From: Geofilum rubicundum JCM 15548
GTDB taxonomy: Bacteria > Bacteroidota > Bacteroidia > Bacteroidales > Marinilabiliaceae
Length of the DNA: 64,000 nucleotides
NCBI RefSeq assembly: GCF_000974365.1
Contig: NZ_BAZW01000010.1
Coordinates: forward strand, 29,060-93,059
Direction of reading: 5' to 3'
A model generated the notes under the pieces. That model saw only the letters and a program-made list of their open reading frames with translations, was not told where the DNA came from and did not search any database. This document shows positions 10,320-18,216 of this stretch, piece by piece. Made by a program: the position numbers and the translations under genes. Each line of letters starts with the position of its first letter. Position 1 is the first letter of the stretch.

Positions 10320-10500
10320 GGTCAATAGGTTGATAGGTCGTTAGGTTGATAGGTTGAGAGGTGAGGCGAAGCGGGATGAGAGGGTGAGAAGGGTTGAGTG
10401 GGGTAGATGGGGTCAATAGGTCATTGGGTTATTAGGTCGTTAGGTTGGTAGATGGTTAGGTGGAGTGGGGGGGTAATTTATTGGTATTTATTAGGTTGTG
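10320..10500. repeat. Degenerate G/T-rich short repeat (TAGGTTGA-like units)
   Basis: Directly after the serpin stop the + strand becomes almost free of C. It repeats imperfect units such as AGGTTGATAGG, TAGGTCGTTAGG and AGGTTGAGAGG, with two copies of GGTCAATAGGT and two of TAGGTCGTTAGGTTG. No frame is open through it. The remaining bases up to 10573 are ordinary AT-rich spacer. Confidence 0.75.
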
Positions 10501-10573
10501 TTTATGTGGTTAATGGATGCAAGTGGCTTCAAATCAGCGATTTTTAAGACAGTAACGAGTTGTTAAGCATAAA

Positions 10574-10610
10574 ATAGAGGCCTTCTTCTTGACGGGATGA
10601 AGGCCTTGTT
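10574..10610. terminator. Bidirectional hairpin between serpin and SDR genes
   Basis: An 8-bp GC-rich stem (10578-10585 with 10599-10606) with a 13-base loop lies between two convergent genes, with A-rich sequence before it and T-rich sequence after it. It can serve as terminator for the SDR gene on the minus strand and for the serpin on the plus strand. Confidence 0.55.
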
Positions 10611-10651
10611 TATTATAGACCCGGTCGGTTTTTAGCAAATGGTCTGCTGGC

Positions 10652-11409
10652 TCAGGATTCTCTGTGATTATACACCGCACTGGCCTGTGCCGTTGGCATC
10701 AGCAGCAGGTCGTTGACATTGACGTGGGGTGGGCGGGTCACCATAAATTCGATGGCTTCGGCCACATCTTCGGCGTAAAGAGGGGTGAGGCCCTTATAAA
10801 CGGCATCTGCCTGCTTTTGGTCCCCATGGTAACGTACCAGAGAGAATTCCGTGTCCACCATTCCCGGCGATATGGACGATACTTTTATATGGTGTTGGAG
10901 TAAATCAATGCGCATCCCTTTGGTGAGGGCTTCCACAGCGTGCTTGGAAGCGCAATAAACATTGCCATTGGCATAGGCCTCCTTGCCGGCTATGGAGCTG
11001 ACATTGATGATGTGACCCGATTGTCGCTCAATCATTCCGGGAATGATGAGCTGACTCATGGCCAAAAGTCCTTTAATATTGGTGTCAATCATGCTTCCCA
11101 ATCGTTCCAGTCGCCACTTTGTATGGGTTCAGCCGTCGATGCCAGTCCGGCATTATTAACCAGTACATCTATTTTTTGAAAGTCTTCAGGAAGTCTTTCA
11201 ATGGCATCCGTTGTGGCCTGCCTGTTTCTTATATCAAAACAAAGCAAATAATTTGGCGCCCCTAACTTGTCCAGTTCTTTGCTAAGTACTTCCAAACGAT
11301 CCGCTCTTCTTCCGGTGATGACCAAACGGTAATTCAAGCGCGCCAGTTTAATGGCCGTGGCTTTTCCAATTCCTGATGTAGCTCCGGTAACCAATGCTGT
11401 TTTTTTCAT
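10652..11409 (-). CDS. Short-chain dehydrogenase/reductase, YdfG-like (one frame break)
   Basis: NAD(P)-dependent oxidoreductase of the classical SDR family. It has the cofactor loop TGATSGIGKA at residues ~8-17, ITGRRADRLE after strand 2 (an Arg-rich loop favouring NADPH), NNAG, the catalytic Ser region INVSSIAGKEAYANG, and YCASK as the YxxxK motif. The closest well-known relatives are YdfG-type 3-hydroxy acid dehydrogenases acting on serine and similar substrates. The frame breaks at about 11094-11096: GDWNDWEA-stop should continue as MIDTNIKGLLAMSQL, and one added base restores about 252 residues. It is divergently transcribed from purL across a 223-base gap. Confidence 0.88.
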
Positions 11410-11597
11410 TCTAAGATGATTTATTTGTTTTTCAATTCTGTCGTTTGTTATGTACTGGTTTTTTAGTAATTTTCACATGTCTTAAACCGCTTGATTAAAG
11501 TTACAAAACAGTTCCGAAAAATCAGGGACGTTTTTTCGATCTGAGCAGTAAGCCTAACAAGGAATAATTAACTCCTTTATGCAACAGTAAAATTACA

Positions 11598-11605
11598 TAT
11601 TTTTG
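11598..11605 (+). promoter_or_regulatory. Candidate -7 element upstream of purL
   Basis: TATTTTTG matches TAnnTTTG exactly and ends 27 bases before the chosen purL ATG. A TTTA 18 bases upstream is only a weak -33 match. Confidence 0.4.
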
Positions 11606-11632
11606 TGATTGTTGTTTAATAAACCATCAGTT

Positions 11633-13860
11633 ATGTCTATATCAGAAACCACCTTTCACGATGCCGAAACCTTTAATCTAAGCTCTGAAGAGTTTGAGCG
11701 CATCCAGGATATTATAGGGCGTAAGCCCAATCAACTGGAATTGGAAATTTTTTCCATACTTTGGTCGGAACACGCCAGCTACAAGCATTCCCTGAAGTGG
11801 GTAAAGCTATTGCCGCATAAAGGGGCGCACGTGGTGGTGGAAGCCGGTCGGGAGAGTGCCGGTGCTATAGATATTGGGGATGGAGACGTTTGCGTTTTTA
11901 AAGTGGAGTCGCACAACCATCCCTGTGCCGTTCAGCCCCGCCTGGGGGCCTCTACCGGCCTGCGTGTGGTGACACGGGATGTCTTTGCCATGGGAGCAAA
12001 ACCTGTCGCTTTTCTGGATTCATTGCGCTTTGGCAATGGAAAGCGGGATACGGCCCGTTGGTTGTTTGAAGAGGTGGTGAATGGCCTGGCTGATTTTGAA
12101 AAAGGATTTTCTGTCCCCATCGTGGGGGAGAGACCTTCTTTTGTGATGCCTTTAATACCAGTCCCCTGGTAAACAATATGGTCATTGGTATTGGCAAGAA
12201 GGATCATTTGATATCAGCGGTGGCCCAAGGAGTGGGGAATATAGTGGCAGTGGTAGGAGTTCCCACCGGTAAAGAGGGTATTGATGGCGATGCTTTTGCT
12301 GCTGACGCCATCACGGATAATGGGACCAAAGGTTTGTCTGTTGACTACCTGAAAAATGTGGAGATTGAGAAGGATCTATTCAAGGTGATCCAGAAGTTCA
12401 TTGATAAAAAATTGGTACTGGGAATTCAGCCTGTTGGTGCACAGGGGATTGTGGGTGCGGTGACCGAGATGGCGGCACGTGGTGGTGCCGGCGTTGAAAT
12501 TTCCACTCAGGAAGTGCCCCTGCGTATGGAGGGTTTGAGTCCCAGAGATATCCTGGTGTCTGAAAGTTGGGGTCGCATGTTGATCTGTTTTAATCCTGAG
12601 CAACTCGATAAAATCAAAGCGATTGTGAAAAAGCAGGGGATTGAGATGGGCGTTCTGGGTAAAGTTACCAATGATGGACAGCTCACTTTGAATGAAAAGG
12701 GAGAGCTGTTGGCCAAATTGCCTGTGAATTATCTTGGTTTAGGTGGTAAAGCACCTGTTTATGAGCCTGTTTATGTGCTGGACGATGCCGAGTTTGTTCA
12801 TTGTAACGTTGATGAACTGCCTGAGCCTGATCATTATCCGGCGGTGGTTAAAATGATGATGACTTCGCTCAACCTGGTGTCCAAAAAATGGCTGAGCAAG
12901 AAATTTTCCAAATCGCTCAGAGCGGATGATATGAGTACCAAATATCCCTCTGATGCATCCATTATTCCGCTCAATGATAAGGGCAAGGCTTTGGTGGCTA
13001 CCATGGATTGTAATCCGGGTTACATGACGGCGGATCCGTTTAAAGGCGCTCAGATTGCTGTAGCTGAAGCCGCCCGGAATATTGTGTGTGCAGGAGGAAA
13101 GCCCATGGCTGTTTCTGATTGTCTTAATTTTGGCAATCCCGGTGACCCAAAAGCCTATGGGGCTTTTGTAGCGTCTGTTAAGGGGCTGGCCCACGCCTGT
13201 GAGCTGTTTAAAGTTCCGGTGATTAGTGGAAATGTCAGTTTTTACAATCAGCGCTCTGTTGAGGGCCACATTGTTCCGGTAACGCCTTCACCCATCATCG
13301 GCATGGTGGGGCTCCTTAAGGATGCCGAGAAGCACACCACACTGGCCTTCAAGCATAAGGGGGATATGATATTCCTGATCGGACGCTCGCGCGATGATGT
13401 AAATGGTTCAGAATACATACGTAAGATACATGGTATCAACACCTCTTTACCGCCTTTTTATGATGAAGCAGAAGAGCAGGAGCTGCATCAGGTTGTTGCC
13501 GGTGTAATTGATAAAAAGTTGGTGCGTTCGGTGCATGATGTTTCTAACGGGGGACTGTTTTTTACGCTTTTGGAAAGTGCCGTTCCTGTTGAGTTTGGAT
13601 TTGATATTACCACGGATGCGGAAGTGCGTAAGGATGCCTTTTTGTTTGGTGAGTCGCAAAGTCGCGTGATTGTCTCGGTGTCGCCCGAAATGCAGGACGC
13701 TTTTGTTGATTATATGGTGGAGCAGGAATTTCCTTTCTCAATATTGGGCCATGTTACCAAAGGAGAGGTGCGCATCGATGATGAATCCTATGGTTTTATT
13801 AAGGAAATGAAGAAACTGTTTGAAGGGGTTTTAGAGAGCTGGGTGGAAGGCAAAGTGTAG
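11633..13860 (+). CDS. purL: Phosphoribosylformylglycinamidine synthase, short PurL form (one frame break)
   Basis: ATP-dependent conversion of FGAR to FGAM in purine synthesis, cytosolic. The ATG at 11633 (MSISETTFHDAETF) is preferred over the in-frame upstream start because it lies close behind a promoter-like element. The motifs LWSEHASYKHS, VFKVESHNHPCAVQP and GLRVVTRDVFAMGAKPVA are typical of PurL. The frame breaks in a run of five G at 12124-12128. A sixth G turns GERPSFVMPL into GGETFFCDAFNTSPLVNN, which joins the next frame, giving 742 residues. That is the length of the small PurL that works with separate PurS and PurQ, not the ~1,230-residue PurL that includes the amidotransferase domain. 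Neither purS nor purQ is in the window. Confidence 0.9.
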
Positions 13861-13873
13861 TAGTCGGTTCTCA

Positions 13874-13902
13874 CTTGAATCACCTATTTTTTGGTATCTT
13901 TG
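13874..13902 (+). promoter_or_regulatory. Candidate promoter for the ubiE-porT genes
   Basis: TATCTTTG at 13895-13902 matches the -7 consensus TAnnTTTG exactly. CTTG at 13874-13877 is the nearest -33-like sequence, but the 17-base spacer is short. The start codon of ubiE is 37 bases downstream. Confidence 0.45.
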
Positions 13903-13938
13903 TAGCGGCGTTTGCCGACTAATATTCTTTAATCAACT

Positions 13939-14676
13939 ATGAGCGTAAAACCTTATGCACAGCAGGAGGGCACTAAAAAAGAGCAGGTTACTGCTATGTT
14001 TAACCGCATTGCCCCCAAATACGATTTACTGAACCGTCTCCTGTCTTTTGGGATTGATAAGATCTGGCGCAGAAGGGTTGTTAAATTAATCAGCCAAAAG
14101 CGATCTCCCATTGTATTGGATGTTGCTACGGGCACCGGTGATTTGGCCATTGCATTGGCTGAAATCAAGCCAAAGCCTACCGCCGTTTATGCTGTGGATA
14201 TATCTTCGGGGATGCTTGATCTGGCTGGCAAAAAAGTGCTTAAAAAAGGTTTGCAGCATGCGATTGTGTTAAAGGAGGCCGATTCTGAGTCCCTTCCTTT
14301 CAGTAATAACTATTTTGACGCCATCACCGTAGCCTTTGGCGTCAGAAACTTTGGGGACTTGAACCAGGGCCTTTCTGAAATGTATCGGGTGCTTAAGCCG
14401 GGGGGAACGCTCATTGTGCTGGAGTTTTCTAAGCCATCTGCCTTTCCCATGAAGCAGCTTTACAGTTTTTATTTTTCTCAGATTCTGCCCCGTTGGGGAG
14501 GTTGGATTTCTAAGGACAAAGAAGCTTATTCCTATTTGCCGGCTTCTGTTTTCCAATTTCCTGAAGGTCAGAAATTCGACGATGAGATCCAGCGGGTAGG
14601 CCTGGTTCCTGTGCGACGCTGGCGGCAAAGTGGTGGCATTGCCACCATTTATGTATCCGAAAAGCCTTTGCAATAA
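13939..14676 (+). CDS. ubiE/menG: Demethylmenaquinone / ubiquinone C-methyltransferase
   Basis: SAM-dependent methyltransferase for the last step of menaquinone synthesis (the ubiquinone branch is absent from Bacteroidota, so the MenG role is expected). Diagnostic segments are VTAMFNRIAPKYDLLNRLLSFGID near residue 20, the SAM-binding motif I VLDVATGTGDLA near residue 60, and ITVAFGVRNFGD and YRVLKPGGTLIVLEFSKP in the middle. All three UbiE/COQ5 signature blocks are intact, and the length of 245 residues is usual. It is followed 69 bases later by the porT-like gene on the same strand, an arrangement I take as a probable operon. Confidence 0.95.
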   Translation: MSVKPYAQQEGTKKEQVTAMFNRIAPKYDLLNRLLSFGIDKIWRRRVVKLISQKRSPIVLDVATGTGDLAIALAEIKPKPTAVYAVDISSGMLDLAGKKVLKKGLQHAIVLKEADSESLPFSNNYFDAITVAFGVRNFGDLNQGLSEMYRVLKPGGTLIVLEFSKPSAFPMKQLYSFYFSQILPRWGGWISKDKEAYSYLPASVFQFPEGQKFDDEIQRVGLVPVRRWRQSGGIATIYVSEKPLQ

Positions 14677-14745
14677 TATCTATATTTGTGCGTTTTAAAG
14701 GCATGTGTAAATGATTGTCAGACCATATTTTGAAGGGCACCATCC

Positions 14746-15453
14746 ATGAAGCATTTTTTTCTTTCGTTTTTTTTGTTGTTGACAGTTGGATTGGCTTTTG
14801 GTCAACCCACCCAGACGCGTGCACCCAATCTTCCCAACTTTGATGATAAGGCACTCAATTTCGGGTTTTTGATTGGTTTTAATGCGATGGATTACCGGGT
14901 GGTGTCTAAGGCGCCAGGACTACAAGGGCCTGGCGGTCCGCGCTATGCGGATGTGGTCAGTCTTAGTCCCGGAATCAATATTGGTATGGTGACCAGTTTT
15001 CGCCTGAACAAGTATTTTAATTTCCGGGTGTTGCCGGGCATTAGCTTTGGTCAACGCGATCTGCTTTTTGTTTCAGAGAACGGGGAAGAGGATGAATTCC
15101 CTTTAGAGATTAAATCCACCTATATTGAATGCCCGCTGGTCATCAAATTCAATGGTGGCCGAATGACCAATGCCAAGCCTTTCTTAACTGCGGGTATTAA
15201 TCCCCGTTTTGATTTGGCAAAGAGTAAAAAGGACGGTTTAATGGTACGGCCTTTTGATGTCTTTTGGGAAATTGGGGCAGGCATGGATTCTTATATGAGC
15301 TACTTTCGCTTTTCTACAGAACTGAAGCTTTCCGTGGGGCTGATGAATGTGTTAAATCCTCAGGGCACTGGTGAACCGGAAGATGTTTTGTATTCGGATG
15401 TGCTGGATAGATTAACTTCTCGTATCTTTGTACTCACATTTTATTTTGAGTAA
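14746..15453 (+). CDS. porT: PorT-family outer-membrane beta-barrel protein
   Basis: A 235-residue protein with signal peptide MKHFFLSFFLLLTVGLAFGQ and an alternating beta-strand pattern ending in a terminal aromatic (FVLTFYFE), as in outer-membrane barrels. The start of the mature protein, PNFDDKALNFGFLIGFNAMDYRV, and the segment SLSPGINIGMVTSFRLNKYFNFRVLPGISFGQRDL are characteristic of the PorT family. PorT is required for the type IX secretion system in Porphyromonas and gliding Bacteroidota. Its presence agrees with the three T9SS-tailed proteins in the PUL. The family also contains uncharacterised relatives, so function is assigned by family resemblance only. Confidence 0.8.
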   Translation: MKHFFLSFFLLLTVGLAFGQPTQTRAPNLPNFDDKALNFGFLIGFNAMDYRVVSKAPGLQGPGGPRYADVVSLSPGINIGMVTSFRLNKYFNFRVLPGISFGQRDLLFVSENGEEDEFPLEIKSTYIECPLVIKFNGGRMTNAKPFLTAGINPRFDLAKSKKDGLMVRPFDVFWEIGAGMDSYMSYFRFSTELKLSVGLMNVLNPQGTGEPEDVLYSDVLDRLTSRIFVLTFYFE

Positions 15454-15467
15454 CCAGCTTTTTTTGA

Positions 15468-17039
15468 ATGAAGAATGAAATTGTTCTGCGGCTGCTTCCG
15501 TCAGACGCAGCCAACGACGCTACATTGAAGGGTTTTCTTGCTAAAGAACTCAAGGTTTCAGAAGCAAAAATTACCGGTTTTTATGTTCGTCGCCGGTCCA
15601 TTGACGCGCGCAAGCATCCGGTGATGGTTCAGCTGCACGTGATTACGTGGATAGACGAGCCCGCCTCTCCTGAAATCGTGGTCGACTTTGAATATCCCCA
15701 AGTCAGTGCAGCCCGTGAGGTGATCGTGGTGGGGGCCGGACCAGGCGGTCTGTTTGCGGCGCTTCGCTTAATCGAACTCGGTATAAAGCCCATTGTAATA
15801 GAACGTGGAAAGCCGGTCGGTGAACGCAAAAAGGATGTGGCCTTGCTCAATCGCAACCATCCTGTTAACCCTGAATCGAATTATGCCTTTGGAGAAGGTG
15901 GTGCCGGCACTTTCTCGGATGGTAAGCTTTATACCAGAAGTACCAAGCGAGGGGACTTTCGACGGTTTTTGGAAGTGCTTTATTTTCATGGCGCTTCTGA
16001 GGAGATACTGGTAGATGCGCACCCGCATGTGGGAACCGATCGTCTGCCGGCCATCATGAAAAACATTCGGGAGACGATTATTCAAGCCGGCGGAGAGGTA
16101 CACTTCAATACCCGTGTAGATGATTTTATCATTGAAGGAGATGCCGTAAAAGGCATCGACATAGCAGGTGGTGAACGCATAAACGGGGAAGCGGTCATTT
16201 TGGCCACCGGTCACTCAGCCCGGGATATGTACGAATTATTGCATAGAAAAGACATTCAGCTGGAAGCAAAAACCTGGGCCATGGGGGTTCGGGTGGAGCA
16301 TCCCCAGGACCTGATCGATCAGATTCAGTACCACAACCCGGAAGGTCGCGGCGACTACTTACCGGCTGCTTCCTATAATTTTTCCTGTCAGGTACAGGGC
16401 CGTGGGGTCTATTCTTTTTGCATGTGCCCCGGTGGCATCATTGTGCCTGCCATGACCGGGCCCGGTGAGATGGTGGTAAACGGCATGTCGGCTTCAGGCC
16501 GCAATTCACCCTTTGCCAACAGCGGTATGGTGGTGGAAATTCATCCGGAGGATTTGCCCGGTCATCAGCAATATGGGGCACTGGCCGGACTGGTTTTTCA
16601 AAAGGAAGTCGAGCAACTCTGTTACATCAATGGGGGTAAAAATGTGATTGCCCCTGGTCAGGTACTGACCGATTTCGTTAACGGCCGCTTGTCGGGCGAC
16701 CTGCCACCCACCTCCTATATTCCCGGTGCGCTTGCTTCTCCCTTACATTTTATTTTGCCCGAATTAATCTCCAATCGCTTACGTGAAGGTTTTAAAATGT
16801 TTGGCAAGTGGGCCAAAGGATTTTTGACCGACGAGGCCGTGGTACTGGGTACCGAATCGCGCACATCCTCTCCTGTCAGAATTCCCCGTGACCCAGAAAC
16901 GCTTCAGCATGTCCAGCTCAAAGGGCTCTACCCTTGCGGAGAGGGCGCCGGTTATGCCGGTGGCATCGCCTCTTCTGCCCTGGATGGTGAAAGGTGTGCG
17001 GTAATGGTGGCGCAGGCTTTGGGTGTTTACCGTGAATAG
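15468..17039 (+). CDS. NAD(P)/FAD-dependent oxidoreductase (COG2509-like)
   Basis: Predicted cytosolic flavoprotein of unknown substrate. The first ~90 residues form a small N-terminal domain (EIVLRLLPSDAANDATLKGFL, then YVRRRSIDARK) typical of this family. The FAD-binding Rossmann motif VIVVGAGPGGLFAALRLIELG is near residue 85. YAFGEGGAGTFSDGKLYTRS follows, a family hallmark close to the flavin. The second nucleotide contact AVILATGHSARDMYELL and the C-terminal GLYPCGEGAGYAGGIASSALDG complete the fold. The 523-residue length is typical. It starts 14 bases after the PorT-like gene, so co-transcription is likely. The final 22 bases of the gene recur at 42056-42077. Confidence 0.85.
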   Translation: MKNEIVLRLLPSDAANDATLKGFLAKELKVSEAKITGFYVRRRSIDARKHPVMVQLHVITWIDEPASPEIVVDFEYPQVSAAREVIVVGAGPGGLFAALRLIELGIKPIVIERGKPVGERKKDVALLNRNHPVNPESNYAFGEGGAGTFSDGKLYTRSTKRGDFRRFLEVLYFHGASEEILVDAHPHVGTDRLPAIMKNIRETIIQAGGEVHFNTRVDDFIIEGDAVKGIDIAGGERINGEAVILATGHSARDMYELLHRKDIQLEAKTWAMGVRVEHPQDLIDQIQYHNPEGRGDYLPAASYNFSCQVQGRGVYSFCMCPGGIIVPAMTGPGEMVVNGMSASGRNSPFANSGMVVEIHPEDLPGHQQYGALAGLVFQKEVEQLCYINGGKNVIAPGQVLTDFVNGRLSGDLPPTSYIPGALASPLHFILPELISNRLREGFKMFGKWAKGFLTDEAVVLGTESRTSSPVRIPRDPETLQHVQLKGLYPCGEGAGYAGGIASSALDGERCAVMVAQALGVYRE

Positions 17040-17090
17040 GCGGCTGAAGGTTGGGCTAAAAGGATAAGACGTTGCCAGATTGTCCGGTCA

Positions 17091-17948
17091 TTAATGCTTG
17101 ATGATTAACTTTTGCTGTGATCTAAACTCTCTGGGTGTACACCCCTTTTGGTTTTTAAAAGTCCGGTTGAAGTTCGACAGGTTGTTGAAGCCACAGTCGA
17201 AGCATATTTCTGATATGTTGTTATCCGTTTCGATCAGCATTTTGGCTGCATGGCCAATGCGTAGGTCCGACAAATAATCAGAAAAAGATCTTTGGGTTCT
17301 TTTTTTGAAGAAATGACTGAAGGCCGAGGGTGACATATTAACAATATTTGCCACTTCTGATAGTTTTATTGATCGAGAGATGTTATCATATAAATAGGCA
17401 TTGATGGCATCTATTCGTTTGCTTTTAAAGGGCGCTATGGAGCCTATATAAGAGGCCGATGATAAGGTGGTTTGATTTCTGGATATGGAAAGGTCGTATA
17501 GAATGGAAAGAAACTCGAGCAGGGAGTCAAACCCTCTGGAGGTGGTTAAGCGCTCAATTCTTTCTATCATGGAAGCAGTCACTTCGGGAGAGAAGGTAAT
17601 CCCCAGCTTAGAGCGATCAAGCATCTCTTTAATGGGCGTCATGATGTTTCGCGTTAAAGATTTGTCGCTCAAAAAATTTGTGTGGAATTGGATGGTTATT
17701 ACATGCGCTTTGCCATCTTCGCCTGTCCAGGCATGTGGCGTATTTGATCCAATTAACACTAGATCCTGAGCCTTATATTCTTTTATGGAATCTCCTATGA
17801 TTCGTTTTCCCTCAGTATCTAATACCAAATTGAGTTCATACTCTGGGTGATAATGAATGGGGAAATCGAATTTGGCATTAAAATGATTGAGTACTATAAA
17901 AAAGTCTTCATCTGTGAGAGATGTTACTTCTCTAACAATTCTTTTCAT
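17091..17948 (-). CDS. AraC-family transcriptional regulator, probable PUL regulator
   Basis: A 285-residue one-component regulator. The N-terminal half is a cupin-type sensing domain: FDFPIHYHPEYELNLVLD near residue 30 and DLVLIGSNTPHAWTG near residue 70. The C-terminal ~100 residues hold two AraC helix-turn-helix motifs: IKLSEVANIVNMSPSAFSHFFKKRTQ, and NISEICFDCGFNNLSNFNRTFKN before GCTPREFR. It is transcribed away from susC across a 268-base gap, the usual position for a local regulator. Most Bacteroidota PULs use hybrid two-component sensors, ECF sigma/anti-sigma pairs or SusR. An AraC protein with a cupin suggests a small sugar effector sensed in the cytosol. Its control of the PUL is inferred from position. 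Confidence 0.88.
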   Translation of the reverse strand: MKRIVREVTSLTDEDFFIVLNHFNAKFDFPIHYHPEYELNLVLDTEGKRIIGDSIKEYKAQDLVLIGSNTPHAWTGEDGKAHVITIQFHTNFLSDKSLTRNIMTPIKEMLDRSKLGITFSPEVTASMIERIERLTTSRGFDSLLEFLSILYDLSISRNQTTLSSASYIGSIAPFKSKRIDAINAYLYDNISRSIKLSEVANIVNMSPSAFSHFFKKRTQRSFSDYLSDLRIGHAAKMLIETDNNISEICFDCGFNNLSNFNRTFKNQKGCTPREFRSQQKLIIKH

Positions 17949-18011
17949 ATTTTTTATTTTAAAAAACGAGGTTTAGTAAATGGTTTTATTTTTAGCGCTT
18001 ATTTGTTTAGT

Positions 18012-18035
18012 AACCTGTTCATAATTGGTCAGGTT
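18012..18035. promoter_or_regulatory. Inverted repeat in the araC-susC gap (possible operator)
   Basis: AACCTG at 18012-18017 and CAGGTT at 18030-18035 form a 6-bp inverted repeat with a 12-base spacer, in the middle of the divergent gap and about 150 bases upstream of the expected susC transcription start. It could be a regulator site, but arms this short can arise by chance. Confidence 0.25.
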
Positions 18036-18172
18036 TCATTTTTAGGTCAAAGTATTGATTTAATGAGTGTTATTATGTTTTTGTATATTATTTCTATCTC
18101 TATTTGTAATAATTATTCACGAAAGTACAGTTATTTAGTCTTTAGTGCAAAGGTTTGTGGTTTTTTATATAT

Positions 18173-18180
18173 TACTTTTG
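18173..18180 (+). promoter_or_regulatory. Candidate -7 element of the PUL promoter
   Basis: TACTTTTG matches TAnnTTTG exactly, 36 bases before the chosen susC ATG. The nearest TTTG (18154-18157) is only 15 bases upstream, too close for a normal -33 box. This would fit a promoter that depends on an activator such as the adjacent AraC protein. Confidence 0.4.
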
Positions 18181-18216
18181 AAATGTAAAAAATGCTTAAT
18201 TTTAACAATTCGATCT

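Noticed and set aside
10320..10500. CRISPR-like repeat array
   Set aside because: Units are short, imperfect and contiguous, without unique spacers of constant length, and no cas genes are present.
11410..11632. Purine riboswitch or other RNA element upstream of purL
   Set aside because: No aptamer-like three-way junction or conserved loops could be found; only a promoter-like -7 element is visible close to the start.
17847..18188. Open frame of 113 codons across the araC start and the araC-susC gap
   Set aside because: It overlaps the AraC coding region on the other strand, is very AT-rich and hydrophobic by composition, and covers the PUL regulatory region. No sign of a real start or family.
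18145..18216. N-terminal extension of the SusC-like protein from an upstream ATG
   Set aside because: It would place 24 extra residues in front of a normal signal peptide and would start upstream of the -7 element at 18173.
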